From UBA2283 sp041658955 (GTDB lineage Bacteria; Patescibacteriota; Microgenomatia; UBA12405), in assembly GCA_041658955.1 (NCBI GenBank), contig JBAZZE010000012.1, forward strand, positions 1 to 25,367: DNA of 25,367 bases, read 5' to 3'. The translations under genes were made by a program, and so were the position numbers. This document shows positions 1-6,283 of this stretch, in pieces. Under the pieces are notes generated by a model. That model saw nothing but the letters and a program-made list of their open reading frames with translations, ran no database searches and was not told the DNA's origin. Numbering within the stretch: the stretch's first letter is position 1; each line of letters opens with the position of its first letter.

Positions 1-69
1 CTACATCGCATGATGCAAATCAATTTCTTCAGCCCAATGTTTAAGTAAATCCTGCAAATTTTTAAAGAA
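1..69 (-). other. Possible 3' end of a minus-strand reading frame at the window edge
   Basis: Minus-strand bases 69-4 translate without a stop as FFKNLQDLLKHWAEEIDLHHAM, written here as FFKNLQDLLKH then WAEEIDLHHAM, followed by a TAG at 3-1. The composition looks protein-like, but a stop codon immediately precedes it in the same frame (72-70) and there is no usual start codon apart from TTG. It could be a gene remnant, a tiny ORF driven by the promoter at 148-120, or chance. A second minus frame is also open from about 86 to the edge. I do not recognise either. Confidence 0.15.
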
Positions 70-119
70 CTAAGCAAACAGGTTCACACAGCATTTGTGT
101 GTATTGATTACTTATAGAT

Positions 120-148
120 ATTGTAGCAATTAAACCTAATAATGTCAA
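120..148 (-). promoter_or_regulatory. Strong minus-strand promoter reading off the left edge
   Basis: On the minus strand a consensus -35 TTGACA (148-143) is followed by 17 bases and an extended -10, TGC-TACAAT (TACAAT at 125-120). This is one of the best sigma70-type matches in the window. The predicted transcript would begin near 113 and run left. Its first bases can form a CACACA/TGTGTG hairpin (about 81-97). No convincing coding sequence lies between here and base 1, so the product (a gene with a leader, or an RNA) is outside or at the edge of the window. Confidence 0.6.
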
Positions 149-179
149 TATTATAGGGTACTAATTGGTTGGAAAGATG

Positions 180-209
180 TTGGTAATGGTGGGGATTTTG
201 CTTTAAAAT
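180..209 (+). promoter_or_regulatory. Promoter of the DUF1697 gene, leaderless spacing
   Basis: TTGGTA (180-185), 18 bases, then TAAAAT (204-209) ending five bases before the ATG at 215. A transcript started the usual distance after this -10 would begin at or next to the ATG, so a leaderless message is inferred. It lies divergent to the minus-strand promoter at 148-120. Confidence 0.5.
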
Positions 210-214
210 AGAGC

Positions 215-766
215 ATGACTAAATATGTGGCTTTGCTACGGGGAATAAATGTGGGTGGGAAAAGTAAAGTAAGGATGGGTACTCTCAAAGAATGTTTTGA
301 AGCACTAGATTATAAAAATGTAGTGACATATATAAATAGTGGTAATGTGATTTTTGAGACTGACGAAAGTGATGAGAAAAGGATTATTAATAAATCTGAA
401 GCAAAATTAAGAGAAATTTTTGGATTTGAATTAAGACTGGTAGTGAGAAGTTTTGAGAATATAAAAAATCTCTGCGAAAAAATACCTAATGATTGGGCGA
501 ATAATGCAGATCAAAAAACTGATGTCATGTTTTTATGGGAGGGTGTAGACAATAAAGAAAGTGTGGCGAGTATTAAGCTAAAACCAGAGATAGATAGATT
601 ACTTTATGCTGATAGAGCAATAATCTGGCATATCGATCGAGTAAATTATGCTAAAAGTGGAATGAATAAGTTTATCGGTACTGATGTCTATAAAAATATG
701 ACCGCCAGAAATGTAAATACTATCCGAAAGCTATACCAATTGATGGGTGATAAAAATGGCAACTGA
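215..766 (+). CDS. DUF1697 family protein
   Basis: A 183-residue protein that matches the DUF1697 family over its full length. The N-terminus carries the family signature ALLRGINVGGKSK (residues 6-18), then a region with TYINSGNVIFET (about 38-49), and near the end a KSGMNKF / TARNVNT segment typical of the family. It is a soluble alpha/beta protein with no signal peptide or membrane segment. Its biochemical role is unknown. The start is fixed by a -10 TAAAAT five bases upstream, and no SD is visible. Its last 11 bases overlap the preferred start of the TfoX-like gene, so the two are probably translated together. It opens a run of four small accessory families that are common in free-living bacteria and may have been acquired together; that origin is an inference. 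Confidence 0.85.
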   Translation: MTKYVALLRGINVGGKSKVRMGTLKECFEALDYKNVVTYINSGNVIFETDESDEKRIINKSEAKLREIFGFELRLVVRSFENIKNLCEKIPNDWANNADQKTDVMFLWEGVDNKESVASIKLKPEIDRLLYADRAIIWHIDRVNYAKSGMNKFIGTDVYKNMTARNVNTIRKLYQLMGDKNGN

Positions 767-1100
767 GAGGTCGACAGTTGAGTTTATATTGGACCAGCTG
801 GGAAATGGAAGCGAATATAGAGCTGTAAAAATGTTTGGCGAATATGCTCTTTACCTAGGAAATAAAGTGGTGGCATTGATTTGTGATGACAATCTGTACG
901 TCAAAATAACAGATGCTGGAAAGAAGTTTGTGGGGAAAAACTACCAGACCGGAACTGCCTACCCAGGAGCTAAGCCATCAATGTTGATTGACGAAAAAAT
1001 TGAGGATGGAGAGTGGCTCCAAACTTTAATGCAATTAACAGCAGAAAGTTTGCCAGAGCCAAAACCGAAGAGAAAAAAAGTGGTTACAGGTATTATTTAA
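756..1100 (+). CDS. TfoX/Sxy N-terminal domain protein
   Basis: A 114-residue protein matching the TfoX N-terminal domain family: the core contains VKMFGEYALYLGNKVVALI and LYVKITDAGK, the pattern of this alpha/beta fold. A lysine/proline-rich end (PEPKPKRKKV) follows. In gamma-proteobacteria TfoX/Sxy activates competence genes, but stand-alone N-terminal domain proteins are widespread and mostly uncharacterised, so no competence role should be assumed. A GTG at 747 is also possible, but the ATG at 756 is preferred because GGGTGA (744-749) lies six bases before it and looks like a Shine-Dalgarno site, one of the few here. The start sits inside the end of the DUF1697 gene, indicating an operon. 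Confidence 0.8.
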   Translation: MATERSTVEFILDQLGNGSEYRAVKMFGEYALYLGNKVVALICDDNLYVKITDAGKKFVGKNYQTGTAYPGAKPSMLIDEKIEDGEWLQTLMQLTAESLPEPKPKRKKVVTGII

Positions 1101-1118
1101 CTACTATCAAAATGGTAG

Positions 1119-1124
1119 TATAAT
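1119..1124 (+). promoter_or_regulatory. -10 TATAAT of the DUF1761 gene, leaderless spacing
   Basis: A consensus TATAAT ends six bases before the ATG at 1131. The possible -35 (TTTAAC at 1096-1101, 17-base spacer) is weak. The gap after the TfoX-like gene is only 30 bases, so this may be an internal promoter of the same cluster. Confidence 0.5.
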
Positions 1125-1130
1125 ATTTTC

Positions 1131-1547
1131 ATGAATATAAATATGGTGGCAGTACTTCTAGCAACTGTTTTACAATTTATATGGGGAGCGGTGTGGTATG
1201 GAGCTTTATTTGGGAAACTTTGGGGTAAAATGCATGGATTTGACAAACTTTCCAAGGAAGTCCAGGAAAAAATGATGAAGGAAATGGGACCAACTTATGG
1301 GGTTCAATTCCTAGTGACATTACTGACTAGTTTGGTATTGGCAATATTTATAAGTAACCAACCCAGCTGGAATGCATATGCGATGGCAGGATTTTTCTGG
1401 ATTGGTTTTGTAGTCCCTACCCAAACTAGTAGCGTGCTTTTTGGAGGAACCGAAAGTAAATGGATAGTCACTAAAATAATGGTGCAAGCGGGAGCAGCGT
1501 TGGGATCTTTGGAAATCGCAGCTGCAGTCTTAAAAATGATGGGCTAA
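1131..1547 (+). CDS. DUF1761 family small membrane protein
   Basis: A 138-residue, strongly hydrophobic protein with about four membrane segments: residues about 5-25, 62-80, 84-104 and 115-135. The first segment contains WGAVWYGALFGKLWGK, the hallmark of the DUF1761 family. Function is unknown. An ATG at 1143 is an alternative start, but the one at 1131 has the -10 at the right distance and gives a normal family length. It lies between the TfoX-like and VOC genes on the same strand. Confidence 0.75.
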   Translation: MNINMVAVLLATVLQFIWGAVWYGALFGKLWGKMHGFDKLSKEVQEKMMKEMGPTYGVQFLVTLLTSLVLAIFISNQPSWNAYAMAGFFWIGFVVPTQTSSVLFGGTESKWIVTKIMVQAGAALGSLEIAAAVLKMMG

Positions 1548-1572
1548 ATTACCATTATTAATTTTGAAATAC

Positions 1573-2463
1573 ATGGATAGACAAAAAATTACGCCTTATT
1601 TGTGGTTTGATAAAGAAGCATTAGAGGCGGCAGAACTTTATACAACAACTTTTGGAAACTCAAAAATATTAAGCAAATCGAGTCTAGAAAATACACCTTC
1701 TGGCAAAGTGGACATGGCAACTATCTTAATTGAGGGACAAGAATTTGGAATGATATCGGCCGGTCCCCTTTTTAAAATCAATCCATCGATTTCATTCATG
1801 GTAAATTGCGAGTCGGAAGAAGAATTGGACAGATTATGGAAAAAACTGTTGGATAATGGTGAGGCACTGATGGAAATTGGAAAATATCCGTTTGCTGAAA
1901 AGTACGGCTGGTTACAGGATAAATTCGGTGTGTCCTGGCAACTGATTTATAGAGGAAAAGAAAAATTTAGTCAAAAAATTGTACTAACGTTGATGTTTGT
2001 AGGTGGAGTATGTGGTAAAGCCAGAGAGGCAATTAGCTTGTATGCGGCGACTTTTCCAAAATCAGCTATTGGAGACATGATGACTTATGGTGCAGGAGAA
2101 GAACCAGACAGAGAAGGGACCATAAAACACGCCTCATTTACTTTGGCAGGGGTGGAACTAGCAGCTATGGATAGTGCTCATGATCATAAATTTGGATTTA
2201 ATGAAGGCGTATCACTAGTAGTTCACTGCGAAAACCAAGCAGAAATTGATGAATACTGGGAAAACTTATCAGCGGTACCTGAGGCAGAACAATGTGGATG
2301 GCTTAAAGATAAATACGGAGTATCTTGGCAAATTGTTCCCAACGCTATGGACAGAATGATGGGTAGTGGTAATCAATCAAAAATTGCTAAAGTGACTGAA
2401 GCTTTTTTGAAAATGAAGAAGTTTGATGTCGCAGAACTAGAACGCGTCTATAACGAGAGTTAG
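1573..2463 (+). CDS. Tandem VOC (PhnB-like) protein
   Basis: A 296-residue protein made of two related VOC domains of the PhnB / 3-demethylubiquinone-9 methyltransferase-like type: residues about 3-127 and 135-260. Both repeats keep the same landmarks: an EA-x-LY-x-x-x-F opening, and a closing segment GWLQDKFGVSWQL in the first copy and GWLKDKYGVSWQI in the second. VOC proteins bind metal and often act on small toxic or modified substrates; the substrate here cannot be told. A TTG at 1564 would add three residues; ATG at 1573 is preferred. No clear SD or -10 is visible, so it may depend on the DUF1761 transcript (25-base gap). Its stop codon overlaps the stop of the 37-codon minus-strand ORF. 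Confidence 0.85.
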   Translation: MDRQKITPYLWFDKEALEAAELYTTTFGNSKILSKSSLENTPSGKVDMATILIEGQEFGMISAGPLFKINPSISFMVNCESEEELDRLWKKLLDNGEALMEIGKYPFAEKYGWLQDKFGVSWQLIYRGKEKFSQKIVLTLMFVGGVCGKAREAISLYAATFPKSAIGDMMTYGAGEEPDREGTIKHASFTLAGVELAAMDSAHDHKFGFNEGVSLVVHCENQAEIDEYWENLSAVPEAEQCGWLKDKYGVSWQIVPNAMDRMMGSGNQSKIAKVTEAFLKMKKFDVAELERVYNES

Positions 2464-2573
2464 AGTGAACGAAAAAGATTTAGCAAAATGTGGTAAAGCC
2501 AGTTGACCAGATAGATAAAAGTTCTGACAAACCAATCGGCGGCGGCAATAAACAGATTCATAACTTGATCCAT
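2460..2573 (-). CDS. Small hydrophobic peptide, 37 codons
   Basis: The minus strand between two plus-strand genes encodes a 37-residue peptide beginning MDQVMNLFIAAADWF and ending LLNLFRSL. It is one long hydrophobic or amphipathic helix with two Trp and few charges. The ATG at 2573 lies five bases after a consensus TATAAT (2584-2579), the same start architecture as the larger genes. The TAA stop overlaps the stop of the VOC gene on the other strand. Small helical peptides of this kind include type I toxin-like proteins, membrane-enzyme subunits and modulin-like peptides; I cannot choose among them. It may be a real unannotated gene or a chance ORF; the promoter placement is the main argument for it. 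Confidence 0.45.
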   Translation of the reverse strand: MDQVMNLFIAAADWFVRTFIYLVNWLYHILLNLFRSL

Positions 2574-2578
2574 GTGTA

Positions 2579-2604
2579 ATTATAGCCAATAATTTGGTTA
2601 TAAT
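2579..2604. promoter_or_regulatory. Back-to-back TATAAT promoters on a palindrome
   Basis: Two perfect -10 elements point away from each other: TATAAT at 2584-2579 (minus) and at 2599-2604 (plus), with 14 bases between. The 9-base arms TATAGCCAA (2581-2589) and TTGGTTATA (2594-2602) form an inverted repeat with one G-T pair and a TAAT centre. The minus one ends five bases before the ATG at 2573, the plus one six bases before the ATG at 2611. RNA polymerase could hardly hold both sites at once. Confidence 0.5.
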
Positions 2605-2610
2605 CAGGGC

Positions 2611-3513
2611 ATGAAATGGTTGACTGAACGAAATGAAGCGATTGGAGCGCTGGTGTTAGTTGCATTTGGTTATTCGATTTTGAGCGTGGTGTCGAGATGG
2701 CTGAGTCTGGGATATGAGCCATTTACCCAAGTTTATCTGAGACTTTTGGGGGCGCTATTGATGGCGGGGATTTTATTTAGAAAAAAAATTAGGTGGCAAA
2801 GAATTAAAGATATCCCTAAAAGTGACTACAAACCACTTCTGGTAATGGGAGTATTTGGCTATGGGTTGATGGTGTATTTTGTATCGTTGGGGGCGCTAAA
2901 CACCAGTCTATTAAAAGTGTCGATTATTATGGCAATGGTGCCATTTTTTAGCTATGTAATGGGTATATTTTTTTTGAAAGACAAATTTGATATCAAGGTA
3001 ACACTACTAGCTTTTCTGTCGCTTTATGGGGTAAGTGTATTGGCTGGCAACTCAATTATTCCCAATATTTCAGGATTTGGTAAAGGAGAACTTTTCGTAC
3101 TTATATCAGCATTTTTGCTAGCGACATATTCGGTTAGCCGGAAGCTTCTGTCAACTCACCTTAATAACCAAGAAATAACTATGGTGGTGATGTTTTTGGC
3201 TTTTATAACTACTCTACTTCTAGCAATAGTTAAGGGAGAAAAAATGGAGTTGGCTAACTTGGCAATCCCTTTGGTATTTTTTGGTTTTATATTGGGATCG
3301 ACCCTAAACATTGTGTGTACCTTCTTAGAAAGTTTTGCATTTCAAAGGTTAGAAGTGGTGGTGGGAAACCAAATATTATTACTTGAAAACTTATTCTCCC
3401 CTGTTTTGGGATATTTTTTATATAAAGAAGGGTTGGGACTGTGGCAAATAATAGGGGCGGTAGTAATTATTGGCAGTGTTTATCTCAATAATAAACACTC
3501 ACTGACAAAATAG
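2611..3513 (+). CDS. EamA/DMT-family transporter
   Basis: A 300-residue integral membrane protein with about ten hydrophobic helices and an internal repeat, which is the architecture of drug/metabolite (DMT) superfamily transporters with two EamA domains. The first half has GYSILSVVSRWL and a conserved LR-x-LGALLMAG segment; each half ends in a helix such as MVPFFSYVMGIFFLKD and NLFSPVLGYFLYKE, typical EamA closers. The substrate is unknown; family members export amino acids, drugs or nucleotide sugars. Translation starts at the ATG six bases after a TATAAT, so the message is probably leaderless. The next gene has its own promoter. Confidence 0.85.
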   Translation: MKWLTERNEAIGALVLVAFGYSILSVVSRWLSLGYEPFTQVYLRLLGALLMAGILFRKKIRWQRIKDIPKSDYKPLLVMGVFGYGLMVYFVSLGALNTSLLKVSIIMAMVPFFSYVMGIFFLKDKFDIKVTLLAFLSLYGVSVLAGNSIIPNISGFGKGELFVLISAFLLATYSVSRKLLSTHLNNQEITMVVMFLAFITTLLLAIVKGEKMELANLAIPLVFFGFILGSTLNIVCTFLESFAFQRLEVVVGNQILLLENLFSPVLGYFLYKEGLGLWQIIGAVVIIGSVYLNNKHSLTK

Positions 3514-3528
3514 TAGAGGTTGGAAATA

Positions 3529-3558
3529 TTGGACAGATATTGGAGGATAGAATAGAAT
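3529..3558 (+). promoter_or_regulatory. Promoter of the beta-helix membrane protein gene
   Basis: TTGGAC (3529-3534), 18 bases, TAGAAT (3553-3558), then five bases to the ATG at 3564. Both boxes are good and the spacing is standard. This supports the downstream ATG as the start over the TTG at 3540, which lies upstream of the -10. Confidence 0.6.
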
Positions 3559-3563
3559 TAGGT

Positions 3564-4643
3564 ATGAAAATAATCAAACAAGTGGTGGTACTCATGCTCG
3601 TTTTAGTAGGTCTTAGTAGTAGAGTGGCACTAGCTCAAGAGAATAGTTTGATAATGGCACCAACAATAAAATTACCCGTACTTGTGGCTGGAGAAGAAAA
3701 AGTAATTACTGATGATATTGACGGAGATTTGATCGGAGCGGGTGGACAGATGAGAATTACTTCAGTAATAACTGGAGACGCTTATATAGGCGGTGGACAA
3801 GTCAATTTTGAAGGATCGGTCGACCAGGACTTAGTGATAGCCGGAGGAAAAGTGACTGTGTCAGGTAGAGTCGGGAAAAATCTGATTGTGGTTGGGGGAC
3901 AAGTGAAAATTGAAGATACGGCCATGGTGGGTGGTTATGTACTGGCAGCCGGCGGAGAAGTATTAATTAATGGACAAATTGAGGGACCAGTAAAGGTAGC
4001 TACCCGAAAATTAACGATGGGTGAAATGGCCTATGTGGGAGGTGACGTTCAGGCGGATGTAGAAGAAGCGACAGTAGCAGAGACCGCACAAATCGGCGGC
4101 GAAAAAAATATTAATATTCATAAAACAGAGACTCCTAAGACCTCTGAAAGTAATAAGGAAGTGATGAGAGGAGTGGCTACGATTGGGAAGATAGTGTTCT
4201 TTTTGAGTAAACTTATTACACTACTAGTCTTGGTGGCAATTGCGGGGAAATTGATGACTCCAGCTAGTTTACTTTTTTCAAAGTTTTGGACCACTTTAGG
4301 GTGGGGAATGGTAGTAGCGGTGGTGACTCCATTTGTGATGATGATCTTAATGATGAGTGTGGTGGGCATTCCCCTGTCGCTAATAACTTTGGGAATTTAT
4401 GTTTTGGCGATGTACTTAAGTAGTTTGGTGGTGGCCATGGCGGTAGGAAATATAATCGGAACCAAGGGATGGTTACCTCTCAAAAACAAATATTTGTTAT
4501 CGGTAATCGGATTAATTTTGGTAAGTGTCCTAACTGGGATTCCGATGATCGGATGGTTATTTAGTATGGTGATCTGTTTTCTGGGTCTGGGAATAATTTT
4601 CAAACTGGCGACAGAGAAAAAAGTTGCGGGAACTAAGAAATAG
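3564..4643 (+). CDS. Exported beta-helix (bactofilin-like) protein with C-terminal membrane domain
   Basis: From the ATG at 3564 the protein has 359 residues. It begins with a signal peptide (KIIKQVVVLMLVLVGLSS... with a likely cut after ALA). Residues about 35-165 are a repetitive beta region with Gly-Gly turns, for example AGGQMRI, IGGGQVNFEG, AGGKVTVSG, VGGQVKIED and AGGEVLING, spaced about 18 residues apart as in right-handed beta-helix polymer-forming (bactofilin-like) domains. After a linker, about five or six membrane helices fill the C-terminal half (about residues 195-350). A TTG at 3540 gives a longer frame but would break the signal peptide and sits upstream of the -10. An outward-facing scaffold or envelope-stress protein is plausible; function is not known. 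The 3' end overlaps that of the convergent PAP2 gene by 11 bases. Confidence 0.65.
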   Translation: MKIIKQVVVLMLVLVGLSSRVALAQENSLIMAPTIKLPVLVAGEEKVITDDIDGDLIGAGGQMRITSVITGDAYIGGGQVNFEGSVDQDLVIAGGKVTVSGRVGKNLIVVGGQVKIEDTAMVGGYVLAAGGEVLINGQIEGPVKVATRKLTMGEMAYVGGDVQADVEEATVAETAQIGGEKNINIHKTETPKTSESNKEVMRGVATIGKIVFFLSKLITLLVLVAIAGKLMTPASLLFSKFWTTLGWGMVVAVVTPFVMMILMMSVVGIPLSLITLGIYVLAMYLSSLVVAMAVGNIIGTKGWLPLKNKYLLSVIGLILVSVLTGIPMIGWLFSMVICFLGLGIIFKLATEKKVAGTKK

Positions 4644-5244
4644 GTTGACGATCCTGATAATCACGACCTAGACGGTAAGTGATATAGGCGAGCATAAGTC
4701 CACCAACAATGTCGATTGAATAATGACCATGGGAACTAATGAGGGAAGCTATCTCGACTATCATCAGAAAAAAGGAAATGCGTTTGTATCGGATGTTTGG
4801 TTGATGACGAACTAAAAGAAACCCAAGAAAAGCAAAAGCAGTGTGACCAGAAGGGAACATACCGGAGGGTAGTTTGCCAAATGAAAAGAAGTCACCGTAT
4901 TCTATATTGCCAAAAGAATTTCCCACTGGGGTTAGAAGTATTAAGAAACTGCGGGCGAAGAGAATGGCACTGATAGAATAGACAACAAAAGGAATCTTTT
5001 CTGGGTAACGACGATAGGCACTAAAAATCAACAGACCAATAAGTATTAGGGTGATGTCAGCAACATAACCAGTCCAATGAATCCGAGGAATGTAGTTGAG
5101 GAGAAGATCCCCAACCGGCTCTTGATTTAGACTTAGTAACGATAAAAGATAACTACTAATAAAGTTCGCTAAAAACGAGCTAAGTAGAATTAGAACACTG
5201 AAACTGATGTTGGTGGCATGCTTACTGCCGAGGAATTTGATTAT
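4633..5244 (-). CDS. PAP2-family lipid phosphatase/transferase, probable ATA start
   Basis: A PAP2-superfamily membrane protein. The conserved core is MFPSGHTAFAFLGF and HGHYSIDIVGG, carrying the histidines and aspartate of the phosphatase active site. The first conventional start is a TTG at 5031 (132 residues), but that would cut off clear coding sequence. The same frame stays open upstream to a stop at 5250-5248 and encodes further hydrophobic helices (NISFSVLILLSSFLANF and HWTGYVADITLILIGL). No ATG, GTG or TTG occurs in that extension. An extended -10, TGA-TAAAAT (TAAAAT at 5255-5250), ends five bases before an in-frame ATA at 5244, the window's usual leaderless spacing. I therefore place the start at ATA, giving 203 residues. 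Last gene of the YggT-M23-PAP2 set; likely acts on polyprenyl or lipid phosphates. Confidence 0.6.
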   Translation of the reverse strand: MIKFLGSKHATNISFSVLILLSSFLANFISSYLLSLLSLNQEPVGDLLLNYIPRIHWTGYVADITLILIGLLIFSAYRRYPEKIPFVVYSISAILFARSFLILLTPVGNSFGNIEYGDFFSFGKLPSGMFPSGHTAFAFLGFLLVRHQPNIRYKRISFFLMIVEIASLISSHGHYSIDIVGGLMLAYITYRLGRDYQDRQPIS

Positions 5245-5249
5245 GACCT

Positions 5250-5258
5250 ATTTTATCA
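5250..5258 (-). promoter_or_regulatory. Extended -10 for the PAP2 gene
   Basis: Minus-strand TG (5258-5257), one base, TAAAAT (5255-5250), then five bases to the proposed ATA start. No good -35 is visible, as is common for extended -10 promoters. It lies just after the stop of the M23 gene. Confidence 0.4.
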
Positions 5259-5272
5259 GGTTAAAAAGTAAA

Positions 5273-5902
5273 CTAGCGTAAATTCAGGAAATCTACAGGA
5301 TTTTGCCAGAGGGCTAGGTCGACCTCTTGGGAGACATAACCTTTTAAATTTAATTTTGAACCCTTAATAATAGCTAGATGAAGATGGCGACGTTCCCCAT
5401 CGGTTTCTGGGGAATAGCCTTTACCAAGAACTCCGATTGATTGCCCGGTGGTGAGAACTGTCCCAAGTGGAGACAAAGATGATGGAGCAAGATGTCCATA
5501 GAGGACAATATATTCAGAATTTTTATAATTTAGACTCTGAGCAACTAAACCACCATAACCTTTAACAAATCCTGAATAAATTATTTTTCCAGAGTGAATG
5601 GCGTGAACGGGAACCTCCGTTAAAATGTCTTCATACTCTGCATCGACTCCGGTATGATATCCAGTAAATTTTTCTGGTTTAACTGGAGAAGAATTGGGGG
5701 TTATATGAATGCCAAAAGGCTTTTTGGTAATTCGAGATAAAAAATCGACGGAAGGTAAATTAAATTCTGATTTTGCTAGTGGAACTGGGGTGGGGAAGTT
5801 GGAAATCACGGCTTGAGGTGGTGGGGAAACTATAATAGCTCCAGGTGAAATTGGAGTATAAAGCCCAAAGAAGGCAAGAATGGAGAGAAATATTGATTTC
5901 AC
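5273..5902 (-). CDS. M23 (LytM) family metallopeptidase
   Basis: A 209-residue exported protein. A hydrophobic N-terminus (FLSILAFFGLYTPISPGAI) acts as signal or anchor and a proline-rich linker follows. The peptidase M23 domain spans about residues 62-207. The zinc and catalytic residues are all present: H83 and D87 in GYHTGVDAEY, H137 in YGHLAP, and H173/H175 in RRHLHLAI. It should therefore be an active endopeptidase cutting peptidoglycan cross-bridges or stem peptides, outside the membrane. The frame overlaps the end of the YggT gene by four bases, so the two are co-transcribed, and PAP2 follows. There is no LysM or SH3 binding domain, so targeting must come from the membrane anchor or from partners. 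Confidence 0.85.
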   Translation of the reverse strand: MKSIFLSILAFFGLYTPISPGAIIVSPPPQAVISNFPTPVPLAKSEFNLPSVDFLSRITKKPFGIHITPNSSPVKPEKFTGYHTGVDAEYEDILTEVPVHAIHSGKIIYSGFVKGYGGLVAQSLNYKNSEYIVLYGHLAPSSLSPLGTVLTTGQSIGVLGKGYSPETDGERRHLHLAIIKGSKLNLKGYVSQEVDLALWQNPVDFLNLR

Positions 5903-6219
5903 TTTTTAATTATCACCTTTTTAGCCGGTGAGGGTAAAGAAAGTGAAATAAAAAGGCGATCAACTAGATAACCAATAAAAGCAAAAACTATCAGTGCAAA
6001 AAGAGAAGAAAATTCAATGATGAATCCACCTTCAATTCGAGGTGAAGGAAAAGCACCAATAAATGGAACTAGTAGTGGCTGAGTAGTCTCGTATATCCAA
6101 GAAACAAAAGGAGCGGCAGAAGAGGCGCCAAATAACTTGAGAATGATACGAAGGCTGAGTAGAAATTCGACGATACCGAGAATGGTATTGGTTAGGGTAT
6201 AGAATAATGGTTGAAACAT
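5899..6219 (-). CDS. YggT-family membrane protein
   Basis: A 106-residue protein with hydrophobic segments at about residues 5-28 and 65-95. The centre holds LRIILKLFGASSAAPF, WIYETTQPLLVPFIGAFP and IEGGFIIEFSSLFALIVF, a pattern of the YggT family (single-repeat form). YggT proteins are linked to division and osmotic tolerance in several bacteria, but their molecular role is unsettled. First gene of the minus-strand envelope operon; the M23 gene starts inside its stop codon. A strong promoter lies upstream, with a short leader of roughly 7-8 bases rather than a fully leaderless start. Confidence 0.8.
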   Translation of the reverse strand: MFQPLFYTLTNTILGIVEFLLSLRIILKLFGASSAAPFVSWIYETTQPLLVPFIGAFPSPRIEGGFIIEFSSLFALIVFAFIGYLVDRLFISLSLPSPAKKVIIKK

Positions 6220-6233
6220 AATCTATTACTAAT

Positions 6234-6262
6234 ATGGTAGCAGTTTGAGAGATGATTGTCAA
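6234..6262 (-). promoter_or_regulatory. Promoter of the YggT-M23-PAP2 operon
   Basis: Minus-strand TTGACA (6262-6257), exactly 17 bases, then TGC-TACCAT (TACCAT at 6239-6234). The architecture is almost the same as the minus-strand promoter at 148-120. Fourteen bases separate the -10 from the ATG at 6219. Its -35 region abuts the divergent promoter for the gene at 6284. Confidence 0.65.
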
Positions 6263-6267
6263 AATTT

Positions 6268-6277
6268 TTGCTACACT
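6268..6277 (+). promoter_or_regulatory. Extended -10 for the glycosidase-like gene
   Basis: TTGC-TACACT, an extended -10 ending six bases before the ATG at 6284, so a leaderless start is predicted. It differs by one base from the TTGCTACAAT at 24198-24207. It is divergent from, and partly overlaps the spacing of, the YggT operon promoter. Confidence 0.5.
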
Positions 6278-6283
6278 TAATTA

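Noticed and set aside
3540..3563. TTG at 3540 as the start of the beta-helix protein
   Set aside because: It places charged residues before the signal peptide and lies upstream of the predicted -10.
5031..5031. TTG at 5031 as the start of the PAP2 protein
   Set aside because: It would discard about 70 codons of plausible membrane sequence in the same frame and has no promoter or SD.
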